Shown: positions 45,400 to 55,249, counted from the stretch's first letter. The stretch is 64,000 nucleotides of DNA from Veillonella tobetsuensis (GCF_001078375.1 NZ_DF967922.1:69080-133079); one strand, 5' to 3'. Notes: generated from the sequence alone by a model not told the origin. Program-made: numbers and translations.

Positions 45400-46581
45400 T
45401 TAATTTTCTTTAATCATTGTATAGAAGCACACTAATGCTAATGCAGCACATGCAACCATAACAATCCCCATAGGAACACCGGTGTGACTGCCACCGATAC
45501 CTACTAATGGTGATACAAAACTCGCTGAAAACATGCCTGCAAAGCCTAGAATAGCAGAGGCACTACCTGCTTGGTGTCCGTATTTAGCCATTGCCATAGA
45601 GAAACCGGCTGAACCGAATACAGATACAGTACAAATCGTAAAGAAAAGAATAATACTAGTTACTATAAAGGACCAATTAAAGTACATCGCACAAAGGAAC
45701 AGCGTTGAGCCGATAGTTAACTGCCATAAACTAGTGTTTAAGATAGTTTTCATTGTTACAACATTACTTGCTTTTGCACTAAGCACACTAGCGAGGATAA
45801 TCCCACAACTATTGATACCAAACATATAACTAAACTCTTGTGCAGATAGGTTGAAGATGTTTTGGTATACAAAGGATGAACCAGAAATATAGGCAAAGAA
45901 ACCTCCAAAAGCAAACAGCTGCACTAGAGATTGTCCTAAGAAACTTTTATCCTTAAGTAGAGTACCATAGTTTTTAAAAGCTATGGTAATGCCACCAGAA
46001 ATACGCTTTTCTGGTGGAAGGCTTTCAGTAAAGATAAAAGATCCTATAAGCAATACGGCAGAGAATCCCGCAAGGATGATGAAAATAAATCGCCATGTAG
46101 AAAATAATAAAAGCTGACCACCTATGAGTGGTGCAATAACAGGAGCCAACCCATTGACGAGCATGAGAAGCGACATAAGACGCATTAATTCCTTACCCGA
46201 TGCAAAGTCTCGTGAAATCGCCTTAGCAATAACAACACCAATAGAACCTGTTAAACCTTGCAAAAAACGTGCAACTAGTAAAACTTCAATATTAGGTGCA
46301 ATAGAACAGAGAATGCTAGCGATTACACATAAGATATTGCCAATGATGAGCGGTTTTTTTCGCCCGAATGAGTCGCTAAGTGGACCGCCAATTAATTGAC
46401 CAATAGCGATACCAAATGTCATAATACCAATTGTCATCTGAATAAGGGATGCATTTGTATTAAGCTCATGAGGCATAATTGGTAAAGCCGGTAAATATAA
46501 ATCAGTTCCCAGTGGTGTGATAGCTGTTAGAAGCCCAAGAAATACGACAATGAATAAAGAAATTTTCTTTGTAGACTCCAT
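45400..46581 (-). CDS. Bcr/CflA family multidrug efflux MFS transporter
   Basis: A 393-residue proton-driven exporter with twelve predicted transmembrane segments. Segment 1 contains TPLGTDLYLPALP, characteristic of Bcr/CflA drug-efflux transporters, followed by GQLIGGPLSDSFGRKKPL (MFS motif A) and RFLQGLTGSIG (motif B). AAGGAG lies 8 nt before the ATG at 46581; an upstream in-frame ATG at 46644 would add 21 residues but runs through a leader hairpin. Substrate not predictable. Confidence 0.9.
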   Translation of the reverse strand: MESTKKISLFIVVFLGLLTAITPLGTDLYLPALPIMPHELNTNASLIQMTIGIMTFGIAIGQLIGGPLSDSFGRKKPLIIGNILCVIASILCSIAPNIEVLLVARFLQGLTGSIGVVIAKAISRDFASGKELMRLMSLLMLVNGLAPVIAPLIGGQLLLFSTWRFIFIILAGFSAVLLIGSFIFTESLPPEKRISGGITIAFKNYGTLLKDKSFLGQSLVQLFAFGGFFAYISGSSFVYQNIFNLSAQEFSYMFGINSCGIILASVLSAKASNVVTMKTILNTSLWQLTIGSTLFLCAMYFNWSFIVTSIILFFTICTVSVFGSAGFSMAMAKYGHQAGSASAILGFAGMFSASFVSPLVGIGGSHTGVPMGIVMVACAALALVCFYTMIKEN

Positions 46582-46614
46582 AAAATCTCCTTGATTAAAA
46601 ATGGGAATAATAAA

Positions 46615-46640
46615 AGTCTGCGAATCGCACTTCGCAGACT
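46615..46640 (-). other. Leader hairpin of the efflux gene
   Basis: Perfect 10-bp stem (46615-46624 with 46631-46640, 6-nt loop), followed on the minus strand by TTTTATTATT. It is 34 nt before the efflux gene start, so it may act as a transcription attenuator. An in-frame ATG at 46644 begins a reading frame that crosses the hairpin. Confidence 0.55.
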
Positions 46641-46732
46641 GCATTTAATTGTGTTTTTTTGTAGGTCTATTGTAACATGATTTTAGATGAAGTTCTATAA
46701 ATTTTTGCATACAAATATGTGTATAATATAAC

Positions 46733-46766
46733 AAAAAAGAACAGCTCATTTCTGAGCTGTTCTTTT
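46733..46766 (-). terminator. Terminator of lctP
   Basis: 14-bp stem (46735-46748 with 46753-46766, 4-nt loop) followed on the minus strand by TTTTTTG. It lies 22 nt beyond the permease stop. Confidence 0.9.
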
Positions 46767-46788
46767 GGTTTACCTTATTTGCAATATC

Positions 46789-48426
46789 TTAGAAGAAGAT
46801 ACTGTGAATTTGGTGGATGAAATGTTGACCGAAGAAGGAAATGCAACCATGCATTACGATGAATACGATGAAGTATTTGAATGCAGTGTTCATGATAACG
46901 CTTGCTTCGATTTCATGCTCTAATTTGTGAGCTTCATCAGCGCTGACTTCTTTGTGGTTTTCAAGGTATGCTTTCAAAGCAGGACCTACGGCACCAATGG
47001 AAATCGCGATGGATTGTGGAGACAACATTTTACCGATACCAGCTGCACCGGAGTTAACAGCTGCTAACCAGAAGCCAAGGTCTTCCCAGTTTGTAGGATC
47101 TAAGCCTTGTGCTGCTGCAATTTGAAGTGGGCCAAACAATACGTTGGAGTTTGTACCAGAACCAGTTAAGAATGCACCCAACGCACCTACGATAGGAGCG
47201 AATAGTGGGTACAAGGAACCTGTACCAGCAACCATTGCTTTCGCAATATCTGCAGTCATACCAGAGTATGTCATCAATTTAGCAGTCATAACAACTGTGA
47301 TGATTGTAAGGTATGTAAATTTCAAGTTTTTAACTGTAGAACCCAATGTACCGAAGATTTCGCCAGCTTTTGCTTTTTGAATGAAACCACCAACAATACC
47401 AGCGATGAAAATCATGATACCAGGAGTTGCAATCCAAACGAATGTGTAAGGTTTTGCACCAGGACCTTGGTAAATAGGTACAGATGTTTTAATGGACGCT
47501 AGAGGACCATTGATTGCAGGGAACAATTTAGAAGTTAATAACAACAATACGAAGATCAAGATAAATGGCATAGCCGCTACAAGACCTTCACCACCGGAAA
47601 CTTTAGGAGTTTCGCCAGTTTGTTTAACTGCGTATTCAGGGTCATTAGGAGGCATAACTTTTGCACAGATAATGATAACTGCCATGATTACAATGGATGC
47701 AGAAATTACGGATAATTCAGGACCCATTACAGCATTGATTACGGTTTCAGGAACAGCCAATGCTAAACCGGAAAGTAATGTCACAAGGAATACGCCTTTT
47801 AACGCTTTAACGCCGCCACCGATAATCATAACAACGAAGAATGGAGCGATAAGGTTAAGTAAGAATAATTGAACAGAAATAAATGTACCTAAGTGGCTTG
47901 GATCAAGGCTTGTCAAGGATGCCAATGTAGTAGTTGGGATACCAATGGAGCCAAATGTTGTTGGTACGGAGTTTGCAACGAGACATGCAATGATAGATTT
48001 AAGTGGGTCAAAACCTACGGCAACCATCATAGCTGCAGGGATTGCAACGGCAGTACCGAAACCAGCCATACCTTCCATGAAGGCACCAAAGCCCCATGCA
48101 AGTAACAATGCAAGCACACGAGTATCAGATGTTACAGAAGAAAGCATTGTTTTAATAGTTTCCATTGCTTTCGTATATACTACCAAGTTATAAACGAAGA
48201 TAGCAGCTGTAATAACTAATAGGATTGGCCAAATTGCCAATGCGGCACCTTCAAGGGCACCAGTGACCATAATAAATGGGTCAGAGGAGAATGCTGTAAT
48301 AGCGATAATGAAAGAACCAATTGCAGCAACACTTGTTGCTTGCCATGCTGGTAATTTCAAGATGGATAACGCTACGATCAACCAAATGATTGGAGATAGC
48401 GCTAATAGAACGGTGAGAGCACTCAT
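46789..48426 (-). CDS. lctP: L-lactate permease
   Basis: A 545-residue inner-membrane lactate:H+ symporter of the LctP/LldP/GlcA family with about fourteen hydrophobic segments. Diagnostic parts: LLLAWGFGAFMEGMAGFGTAVAIPAA (about residues 106-131), SVPTTFGSIGIPT, and GAFLTGSGTNSNVLFGPLQ near the C-terminal third. The start at 48426 follows AAAGGA at a somewhat long distance; an ATG 4 codons earlier is possible. Next to an Ldh2-type dehydrogenase on the same strand, consistent with lactate use as an energy source. Confidence 0.95.
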   Translation of the reverse strand: MSALTVLLALSPIIWLIVALSILKLPAWQATSVAAIGSFIIAITAFSSDPFIMVTGALEGAALAIWPILLVITAAIFVYNLVVYTKAMETIKTMLSSVTSDTRVLALLLAWGFGAFMEGMAGFGTAVAIPAAMMVAVGFDPLKSIIACLVANSVPTTFGSIGIPTTTLASLTSLDPSHLGTFISVQLFLLNLIAPFFVVMIIGGGVKALKGVFLVTLLSGLALAVPETVINAVMGPELSVISASIVIMAVIIICAKVMPPNDPEYAVKQTGETPKVSGGEGLVAAMPFILIFVLLLLTSKLFPAINGPLASIKTSVPIYQGPGAKPYTFVWIATPGIMIFIAGIVGGFIQKAKAGEIFGTLGSTVKNLKFTYLTIITVVMTAKLMTYSGMTADIAKAMVAGTGSLYPLFAPIVGALGAFLTGSGTNSNVLFGPLQIAAAQGLDPTNWEDLGFWLAAVNSGAAGIGKMLSPQSIAISIGAVGPALKAYLENHKEVSADEAHKLEHEIEASVIMNTAFKYFIVFIVMHGCISFFGQHFIHQIHSIFF

Positions 48427-48488
48427 TTCTAAGTTCATCCTTTCATAAAATAAAATATTTATATGCTTAACAGGACGATGTAGCATTA

Positions 48489-48503
48489 ATCAATTTAATT
48501 GAT
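48489..48503. promoter_or_regulatory. Palindrome upstream of lctP
   Basis: ATCAATT-T-AATTGAT, exact 7-bp arms, 63 nt before the permease start and just downstream of a TATAAT on the minus strand. Candidate operator. Confidence 0.4.
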
Positions 48504-48609
48504 AAGTAAATCGCTATTATATTAAGTTGTAAAATTTCAGTAATAAAAATAAGTTACAATAGAATAAAAGATGTACTTATCATAAAAATTGATATTTATC
48601 TCAAAAAAT

Positions 48610-48672
48610 TCAACCTCATTTCGGTGAGGTTGAAAATATAAGAGAGGGGACATAAACAGTGTTTATGTCCCC
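48610..48672 (-). terminator. Tandem hairpins after the Ldh2 gene
   Basis: A 12-bp stem (48646-48657 with 48661-48672, loop AGT) followed by a 9-bp stem (48610-48618 with 48625-48633). On the minus strand both lie downstream of the dehydrogenase gene and before the permease, and are followed by T-rich DNA. They should separate the two transcripts. Confidence 0.75.
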
Positions 48673-48721
48673 TTCTATACTAACTACAAGTCCTTGTTAG
48701 GGCCGTCACTAAGTTCAGGTA

Positions 48722-49861
48722 TTAGTAGTTACCTTTGAACATTGTAGCAGGTGCTTCTGGTACATAATCGCCGAAGTAGGATTTGAAGTCAAGGCCTAAT
48801 TCGTTGCAAAGGTCTTGAACTTCAAGCATTGTACCGTTAAGTACAGGGATACCTTCAGCTTTAACTTTTTCAACGGATTCGTGTTCTTTTTCACCATGAG
48901 TGTAGATACGTTCTTGACCTGCAGCTTTAGGAGCTTCACGTAATTCTTGTAAGAATTGAGAGAAGTGTTTTTTGATTTCAGCAGGATCGCCGAAGAATTC
49001 AGGGTTGATAGCCATGAAGCCGTGGCAGATATTGGATTTACCGCCAACCATACATTTGTTGGAAGTACCACCTTGGGAAAGGATGGAGGAGAACAATTCA
49101 GCAATCATGCCGTTACCATAACCTTTGTGGCCGCCAAGAACTTCTGTAGCACCACCTAAAGGAAGGATACCGCCGCCTTCATGACGGGAAATGTTGCCCA
49201 ATACTTCAGCTGCGTCAGTGGAAGGAACGCCGTCTTTGTTAACAGCCCAGCCATCTGGAGTAGCTTTGCCCATTTTGTTGTACATTTCAAGTTTACCACG
49301 AGTTACTACTGTAGTGGAGCAATCGAAGAAGAAGTCAACAGGATCAGCTGGTACAGTCCAAGCGATAGGGTTGGAACCAAGCATAGCTTTACGAGCATAT
49401 ACAGGAACCATGATTGCTTCGGAGTTTGTACAAGAGAAACCGATTAAGCCTTGGTCGGATGCCATTTTAGCATAGTAACCAGCGATACCATAGTGATTAG
49501 AGTTACGTACGGATACGATACCAACACCAGATTTTTTAGCTTTTTCGATAGCTTTTTCGATAGCCATGTGGCCTAAGATTTGACCCATGCCGTCATGACC
49601 GTCGATAACTGCGGAGATTGGAGTTTCTTTTACGATTTCAGGTTTTGCGTCGATTTTGATCAAGCCGTTAGTGATACCTTTGTGGTAACGAACCATACGT
49701 TGCATACCATGGCTTTGAATACCGAATAAGTCGGAAGTCAAAAGTACGTCTTGGATGATGTCCGCTTCTTTTTCGGAGAAACCGAATTTTTGGAAAGCAT
49801 CCATGCTCAATTTTTTCAATGTTTCATAAGGGAAAAGAACAGTGTTTTTTGCGTCTGCCAT
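48722..49861 (-). CDS. Ldh2/malate-lactate dehydrogenase family oxidoreductase
   Basis: A 379-residue NAD(P)-dependent oxidoreductase of the type-2 malate/L-lactate (Ldh2/YlbC/ComC) family, unrelated to classical LDH. The catalytic His is expected in RNSNHYGIAGYYAKMA; the GSNPIAWTVPA and GGHKGYGNGMIAELFSSIL segments are family hallmarks. AGAGGT lies upstream of the ATG. With the nearby lactate permease an L-lactate or malate substrate is likely, but this family also holds sulfolactate and ureidoglycolate enzymes. Confidence 0.88.
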   Translation of the reverse strand: MADAKNTVLFPYETLKKLSMDAFQKFGFSEKEADIIQDVLLTSDLFGIQSHGMQRMVRYHKGITNGLIKIDAKPEIVKETPISAVIDGHDGMGQILGHMAIEKAIEKAKKSGVGIVSVRNSNHYGIAGYYAKMASDQGLIGFSCTNSEAIMVPVYARKAMLGSNPIAWTVPADPVDFFFDCSTTVVTRGKLEMYNKMGKATPDGWAVNKDGVPSTDAAEVLGNISRHEGGGILPLGGATEVLGGHKGYGNGMIAELFSSILSQGGTSNKCMVGGKSNICHGFMAINPEFFGDPAEIKKHFSQFLQELREAPKAAGQERIYTHGEKEHESVEKVKAEGIPVLNGTMLEVQDLCNELGLDFKSYFGDYVPEAPATMFKGNY

Positions 49862-49975
49862 TGTTAAAACCTCTTTTCAGAAAATATGTACCTGATATAG
49901 TTACTCCACTCTGTAACAATTATGAACATTACATGATTGTCCGGTGAGTTCTATATCCTCTCAAATGACAATGTC

Positions 49976-50004
49976 AGTATAGCATACAATATTCAGATAT
50001 TGAA
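49976..50004 (-). promoter_or_regulatory. Promoter of the Ldh2 gene
   Basis: On the minus strand: -35 TTCAAT (49999-50004), 17-nt spacer, extended -10 TGCTATACT (-10 hexamer 49976-49981). The inverted repeat CAATAT/ATATTG overlaps the -35 and spacer. Leader of about 110 nt. Confidence 0.6.
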
Positions 50005-50463
50005 TAGTTTTACATAACTAAATACATTACATAATTTGCATAGCGTTCGTGAAATTTATCACAGGTTTTAGTATAAAATGCTGAAATAACAGAGTATACC
50101 TTGAAATAATTGATTATGACTTTTAGTAATTAATACATTCCTATACGTAAAAAATAGGTGTTTTGGATAAGGGTTATCTATTTGTATTGTAGGGGCTAAA
50201 CTATAAATAAATAGCAGAAAGTATTGATATTTATTGTACATCTATCGAGTATATATTGATAAAATTTATAACTGATTGTATTTATTTTGATGAGTTAATT
50301 GGTGGCGTGCATTGATATACAATGTATGCAGTACAAAAGTATCCATATGATGTTGATAGTCGTTAATTTTGTTACAGATATAGAGCTATTTTTGTGATAC
50401 TATAAATATACAGATGATAATATATACATATGACGAAAATGTAGTGATAAGTGAGGTACTTAT
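50005..50463. other. Intergenic region with no gene seen
   Basis: About 460 bp of very AT-rich DNA between divergent Ldh2 and molybdoenzyme genes. I find no convincing reading frame, hairpin terminator or RNA gene. TACTATAAAT near 50398 may be part of the molybdoenzyme promoter, but no good -35 pairs with it. Confidence 0.4.
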
Positions 50464-52500
50464 ATGCGTGAATATACTAATATATGTCCATACGATTGTC
50501 CTGATGCGTGTGGTCTTGTTGTTACGGTAGATAATAATAAAGTAATAAAGGTTCGAGGACATAAAGAACATGCTTTTACAAGAGGTACCTTGTGCCCTAA
50601 GATGGTACATTATGAGCAAATTATTCATTCTCCTAAACGGTTGACCACTCCATTAAGGCGTGTTGGTAAAAAAGGTATTGGTATTAATCAGTTCGAACGG
50701 ATTTCATGGGATGATGCGTTACATACTATTGTAAATAACTTTAAACATACTATTGATACATTTGGTAGTGAAAGTATATTACGGTATTCCTATGCTGGAA
50801 CGATGGGGGCCGTAAATAGTCCGGCAGGTGATTATTTTTTTCGCCGTATAGGTGCAACTAATCAAGATAGAGGAATTTGCTCTCCTGCTAAGCAAGCTGC
50901 TTTTAAGTCTGTTTATGGCGATACCATTGCCATTAAACCACAAGAAGCGCAATATAGTGATTTGATTATATTATGGAGTATTAATGCAATTGCTACGGAT
51001 TTACATTTTCTACACGATGTCAATGTAGCTAAACAAAGAGGGGCCACTGTATGGGTTATTGATACACATAAAACGTATACCTATGACCAAGCTACGCATC
51101 ATGTATATGTAAAACCTGGATCTGATGGGGCCTTAGCTCTTGGGTTGATGCATATCATACATCGTGATGATCTTGCAGATATAGATTTTATTCAACGCTA
51201 TGTACAAGGTTATGAAGAACTTGTAAGAGATGTGTTACCTACCTTTACACCAGACTATGTATCTTCTATTTGTGGTGTGCCGGCTGAAGTAATAGAAGAG
51301 TTGGCACATGCTTATGCAAAGGCGAAAGCCCCATTTATTCGCCTTGGTAGTGGCGTATCCCGTTATGGTAATGGCTCCATGAGTTGTCGTTGTATCAACG
51401 CATTGCCAGCTGTTATAGGCGCATGGCAACATTTAGGTGGCGGGTTGCTGTCGAGCGCTAGTAGTAGTCAATACTTAAATAAATCATTTATGCAACAACC
51501 ACAAGTCGTAACACCAGCTAAGCGTTTGATGCCTATGATTTTACTGGGAGACTTGTTGACGAACCCTAAGGCGCTCCTTGAGCATGGCTTAGAAGATACT
51601 AGCGGAGGCGTGCCGGTTCATAGTTTATATGTATTTTCTTCTAATCCAGCTATTACTGCACCAAACCAAAATTTTGTTAGGCAGGGGCTCATGAGAGACG
51701 ATTTGTTCACCGTTGTACATGAACGCTTTTTTACAGACACCTGTGCTTATGCAGATATCATATTGCCTTCTACTAGCTCGGTAGAGTCAGACGATATATT
51801 TAATTCTTATGGTCACTATACCATTGGGGCTAACTATCATGCTATACCTCCAGTGGGAGAATCGCGTTCTAATTGGCAGGTTATTTCTGAACTAGCTCGT
51901 CGCATGGGATTGGATGATCCGTTTTTTAAGATGACAGAATTGGAATTGATCGAACAGATGGTTCGCAGTTCATCTAAACTTTCACAAGAGGAACAAGACA
52001 GAATTTTACAAGGTGATTTGGTGGAGGTTGAGCTACCGGAGAACTATAAACTGGATTTTAAAACTCCGTCTGGGAAAATAGAAATTTTAAATCCTCAAGA
52101 AAATATTCCCTTGATTACCTATAGAGAACCTTATGGTGATGGTGAACCGTTTTGGTTAATTGTAGGCAATGATATTCGCATATTAGATTCAAGTTTCTGT
52201 GAAATGGAATTTGATGATTCTGAGTTAATGAAATTGCGTATGAATCCAGATGACGCTAGATTATATAATATCAATGATGGCGATGTTGTAGAAATCTATA
52301 ATATTCGTGGTACCGTACGTATTAAAGTATATTTGGATGCTATGGTACAAAGGGGTACTTTGGTAACCCTTGGCGTATGGTGGCAATCTCAATCTAGTGA
52401 TGATGCGGTAGGCATTAATGCCCTTACTGCATCTCGTCCTACAGATGCGGGCTGGGGAAGTACATTTTATGATGTGCAAGTGAATATTCGTAAAATTTAA
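50464..52500 (+). CDS. Molybdopterin-dependent oxidoreductase (DMSO reductase superfamily)
   Basis: A 678-residue single-subunit enzyme. The N-terminal Cys set (Cys9, Cys13, Cys17 and Cys44, C-x3-C-x3-C-x26-C) should bind one [4Fe-4S] cluster; the GSDGALALGLMHII, SNPAITAPNQN and C-terminal molydopterin-dinucleotide domain (from about 560, with LGVWWQSQSSDDAVGINALT) follow. No Tat signal peptide, so cytoplasmic. GAGGT lies 8 nt before the ATG. No electron-transfer subunit is adjacent, so the electron partner and substrate are unknown. Confidence 0.85.
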   Translation: MREYTNICPYDCPDACGLVVTVDNNKVIKVRGHKEHAFTRGTLCPKMVHYEQIIHSPKRLTTPLRRVGKKGIGINQFERISWDDALHTIVNNFKHTIDTFGSESILRYSYAGTMGAVNSPAGDYFFRRIGATNQDRGICSPAKQAAFKSVYGDTIAIKPQEAQYSDLIILWSINAIATDLHFLHDVNVAKQRGATVWVIDTHKTYTYDQATHHVYVKPGSDGALALGLMHIIHRDDLADIDFIQRYVQGYEELVRDVLPTFTPDYVSSICGVPAEVIEELAHAYAKAKAPFIRLGSGVSRYGNGSMSCRCINALPAVIGAWQHLGGGLLSSASSSQYLNKSFMQQPQVVTPAKRLMPMILLGDLLTNPKALLEHGLEDTSGGVPVHSLYVFSSNPAITAPNQNFVRQGLMRDDLFTVVHERFFTDTCAYADIILPSTSSVESDDIFNSYGHYTIGANYHAIPPVGESRSNWQVISELARRMGLDDPFFKMTELELIEQMVRSSSKLSQEEQDRILQGDLVEVELPENYKLDFKTPSGKIEILNPQENIPLITYREPYGDGEPFWLIVGNDIRILDSSFCEMEFDDSELMKLRMNPDDARLYNINDGDVVEIYNIRGTVRIKVYLDAMVQRGTLVTLGVWWQSQSSDDAVGINALTASRPTDAGWGSTFYDVQVNIRKI

Positions 52501-52528
52501 TCATTATTCGTGTAATTTTATTTAGTTG

Positions 52529-52558
52529 TTGAAGTAAAGGCCCCATATCATATATAAT
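52529..52558 (+). promoter_or_regulatory. Promoter of brnQ
   Basis: -35 TTGAAG (52529-52534), 18-nt spacer, -10 TATAAT (52553-52558); 41 nt upstream of the brnQ ATG. Confidence 0.6.
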
Positions 52559-52599
52559 ATAATCTATTACTATAGTGTATTATGAAGGGAGATAACCTT

Positions 52600-53934
52600 A
52601 TGGATGGAAAAGAAAATCTATCACTGCGCGCCTATTTAGCGATAGGCATGATGTTATTTGCCCTATTCTTTGGTGCGGGAAATCTTATTTTCCCGGCCGC
52701 ATTAGGCCAACAAGCAGGCTCTAATGTAGGATGGGCATTGGCTGGTTTTGTATTAACTGGCGTGGGGCTACCATTGTTGGGCGTTATGGCTATGGGCTAT
52801 TCTGGCTGTAAAGATGTAGAAGAATTAGCTGGTCGTGTTCACCCTGTTTATGGTCTTATTTATACTGTGGCATTATATTTGAGTATTGGACCAATGTTCG
52901 CTATACCTAGAACGGGTACTGTTGCTTATGAGATTGCAATCAAACCGTTTACAGAAGGCATGGCTATGGACATGCAACCGCTAGCATTGGCTATATTCTT
53001 TGGTATTTCTTTGTGGCTATCTATTAGCCCACAAAAGCTTGTAAATCGTATTGGTAATATTTTAACACCTGCATTATTACTCGTTATTTTATTGCTTATC
53101 GTTAAATCCTTTATTACGCCACTTGGTTCTTACATGGAGCCGCAAGCAGCTTATGCAACAACTGGTACAGCTGTGTTACAAGGCTTCCTAGATGGTTATA
53201 ATACGATGGATGCATTGGCGTCAGTAGTATTCGCTATTCTTGTGGTAGACTTTGTACGTCTTACAGGTGCTACATCTCGCGATATCATTACGAAAACAGT
53301 TGTGGAAGTAGGTGCTATTGCGGTAGCATTGCTCGGTATTGTGTACGTATTCATTGCTAACATTGGTGCTACAAGCGTAGAACGATTTGGTTTGTTCGAG
53401 ACAGGTGCTCCGGTGTTAACTGCTAGTGCGGACTTTTTGTTTGGTGCTACAGGTCAAGTTATTTTGGCAGTCATTGTATTGTTAGCTTGCTTGAGTACAA
53501 GTATTGGTCTTATTACATCTTGTAGTACATATTTCCATAAACTATATAGCAAAATCAGTTATAAAGCATTTGTTGTTTTATTCTCTGTAGCTGCATTTGC
53601 ATTAGGTCTATTTGGCTTAAAAACAATTATCAGTGCAGCTATTCCTGTATTAATGCTCTTGTATCCATTGACTATCGTTATTATATTCTTAGCCTTAGGT
53701 GATGGTCTTTTCGGTGGTCGCCGATGCGTATATGCATGGACTATGGCTTTAACTATGATCTCTGCATTGATGAGCGGTCTTGAAACTGCAGGCTGGGCGC
53801 CAGATGCTTTACAAGCGTTGTTTAGCGAATATATTCCATTCCAAGGTATTGGTATGGGTTGGGTAAGCTTTGCGGTACTTGGTTTTATCATCGGTCTTAT
53901 CCATAAAGGACTTGCGTCTGATACAACTAAATAA
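52600..53934 (+). CDS. brnQ: Branched-chain amino acid carrier BrnQ
   Basis: A 444-residue Na+-coupled Leu/Ile/Val importer of the LIVCS family with twelve hydrophobic segments. Signature segments are FALFFGAGNLIFPAALGQQAG (about 18-38) and GPMFAIPRTGTVAYE. AAGGGAG lies 8 nt before the ATG at 52600; an upstream in-frame ATG overlaps that site and is not used. Monocistronic with its own promoter. Confidence 0.94.
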   Translation: MDGKENLSLRAYLAIGMMLFALFFGAGNLIFPAALGQQAGSNVGWALAGFVLTGVGLPLLGVMAMGYSGCKDVEELAGRVHPVYGLIYTVALYLSIGPMFAIPRTGTVAYEIAIKPFTEGMAMDMQPLALAIFFGISLWLSISPQKLVNRIGNILTPALLLVILLLIVKSFITPLGSYMEPQAAYATTGTAVLQGFLDGYNTMDALASVVFAILVVDFVRLTGATSRDIITKTVVEVGAIAVALLGIVYVFIANIGATSVERFGLFETGAPVLTASADFLFGATGQVILAVIVLLACLSTSIGLITSCSTYFHKLYSKISYKAFVVLFSVAAFALGLFGLKTIISAAIPVLMLLYPLTIVIIFLALGDGLFGGRRCVYAWTMALTMISALMSGLETAGWAPDALQALFSEYIPFQGIGMGWVSFAVLGFIIGLIHKGLASDTTK

Positions 53935-53969
53935 TACTAATGGTGAAAGCCATTTAGGATAGTATAAGG

Positions 53970-54046
53970 AAAACGACTTTTACTTTCTTGCTTCCCTGAC
54001 TATTAAGTCTAGTCAAAGTTGCAGTGAAGGTAAGAGTCGTTTTTTA
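53970..54046 (+). terminator. Long hairpin terminator after brnQ
   Basis: Outer 14-bp stem (53970-53983 with 54030-54043, one T-G pair) enclosing a structured loop with GACTA/TAGTC, ending in TTTTTT. Confidence 0.75.
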
Positions 54047-54177
54047 TGAGTTTTATTTTAGTATATATAATAACTTTTATTATATGATTGTGGTAAAGCT
54101 AATAAAATATAATTGCTTTTATGAGAAGGACTTTTTATAATAAAAGTAATGTTTTTAGTAACGGAGTAAAGGCGTTT

Positions 54178-54417
54178 ATGAGTGAAGTTGTGAAGGGTGG
54201 TTTATACCGCCATTTTAAAGGAATGTATTATTACGTATTAGATGTAGCTACCCATTCTGAAACCGGTGAAAAGTTAGTGGTCTATCAAAAGTTATATGAT
54301 AGTCGAGATCTTTATGTGCGCCCTTTAGAAATGTTTTGTAGTGACGTAGATAAAGTGAAATACCCAGATGTGAAACAAGAAAAACGGTTTCAATTGATGT
54401 CTGGACGAGATGAATAG
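54178..54417 (+). CDS. DUF1653 domain protein
   Basis: A 79-residue small protein. GGLYRHFKGMYYYVLDVATHSETGE followed by VVYQKLYDSRDLYVRPLEMF covers almost the whole DUF1653 domain; function unknown. Start at 54178 is preferred because AAAGG is 5 nt upstream and the domain begins immediately; an ATG at 54121 would add 19 unrelated residues. Cytoplasmic. Confidence 0.82.
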   Translation: MSEVVKGGLYRHFKGMYYYVLDVATHSETGEKLVVYQKLYDSRDLYVRPLEMFCSDVDKVKYPDVKQEKRFQLMSGRDE

Positions 54418-54472
54418 TGTTTGTAATATAGTTTGGATGTGAAGCTGTTATAGCTGATAGATAGGAGGGCCT

Positions 54473-55249
54473 GTGGAACGAAAGTTTTTCTTTTTCGATA
54501 TTGATAACACATTAGCGGTGTGGCCAGAAGGAAAAATCCCAGAGAGTGCTCAATATTGTATAGATGAATTGCAACGTCGAGGCCATTTAGTATCCCTTGC
54601 AACAGGTCGTATTCAAGTGGATGCGATGCGTTTTGCTGAGCAAGCGGGGATTAGAAATGTAGTTGCCGACGGAGGGCATAGTATTACCATTGATGGCAAA
54701 CTAGTGTCTATGATTGGTATGAATCGTGATATGTGTATTCAATACCTTGAATATTTAGAGTCTAAGCATATACCATGGGCTGTAACAGATCGTAACAAAT
54801 TGGGACGTATTACGCCTTATAAGGAAATATTGGACTGGCATCCAGGATGGGATGTATTTAAAACTATAGTAGAACCTGAATTTGACTTTCACAGTGTGGA
54901 CGATTTCTATAAAATCTATGTATTCTTCAAAGATGGTGAAGAAGAGGAAAAAGATATTGAACACATGACGCATAAACTCATTCGTTATGGTGATGGTTGT
55001 GTATTATATGAGCCTATGGAAAAAGCATTAGGCATTAAAAATATGATAAGCCATTTTGATGTGAATTCAAATCAGGTTGTCGTGTTTGGTGATGGCTATA
55101 ATGACTTGTCTATGTTTAGACCGGAATGGTTAAATATTGCTATGGGGAATGCTCGGGATGAACTGAAATTAGAGGCTGATTATATTACTACTGATTGCGA
55201 TAAAGATGGTATTTATAATGCATGTAAGCACTTTAAATGGATTGATTAA
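54473..55249 (+). CDS. HAD superfamily hydrolase, Cof/YidA-type phosphatase
   Basis: A 258-residue phosphatase. Motif I is DIDNT with the nucleophile Asp9 (FFDIDNTLAVWP), motif II is in LATGR, and motif IV is VVFGDGYNDLSMF with the Mg2+-binding Asp. The cap between them is the C2B type of sugar-phosphate and flavin-nucleotide phosphatases. GTG start with AGGAGGG 5 nt upstream. Substrate not predictable. Confidence 0.88.
   Translation: MERKFFFFDIDNTLAVWPEGKIPESAQYCIDELQRRGHLVSLATGRIQVDAMRFAEQAGIRNVVADGGHSITIDGKLVSMIGMNRDMCIQYLEYLESKHIPWAVTDRNKLGRITPYKEILDWHPGWDVFKTIVEPEFDFHSVDDFYKIYVFFKDGEEEEKDIEHMTHKLIRYGDGCVLYEPMEKALGIKNMISHFDVNSNQVVVFGDGYNDLSMFRPEWLNIAMGNARDELKLEADYITTDCDKDGIYNACKHFKWID

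Noticed and set aside
47492-47872. 126-residue frame antisense to the lactate permease
   Set aside because: Shadow of a strongly conserved membrane protein gene; no ribosome binding site or recognisable domain.
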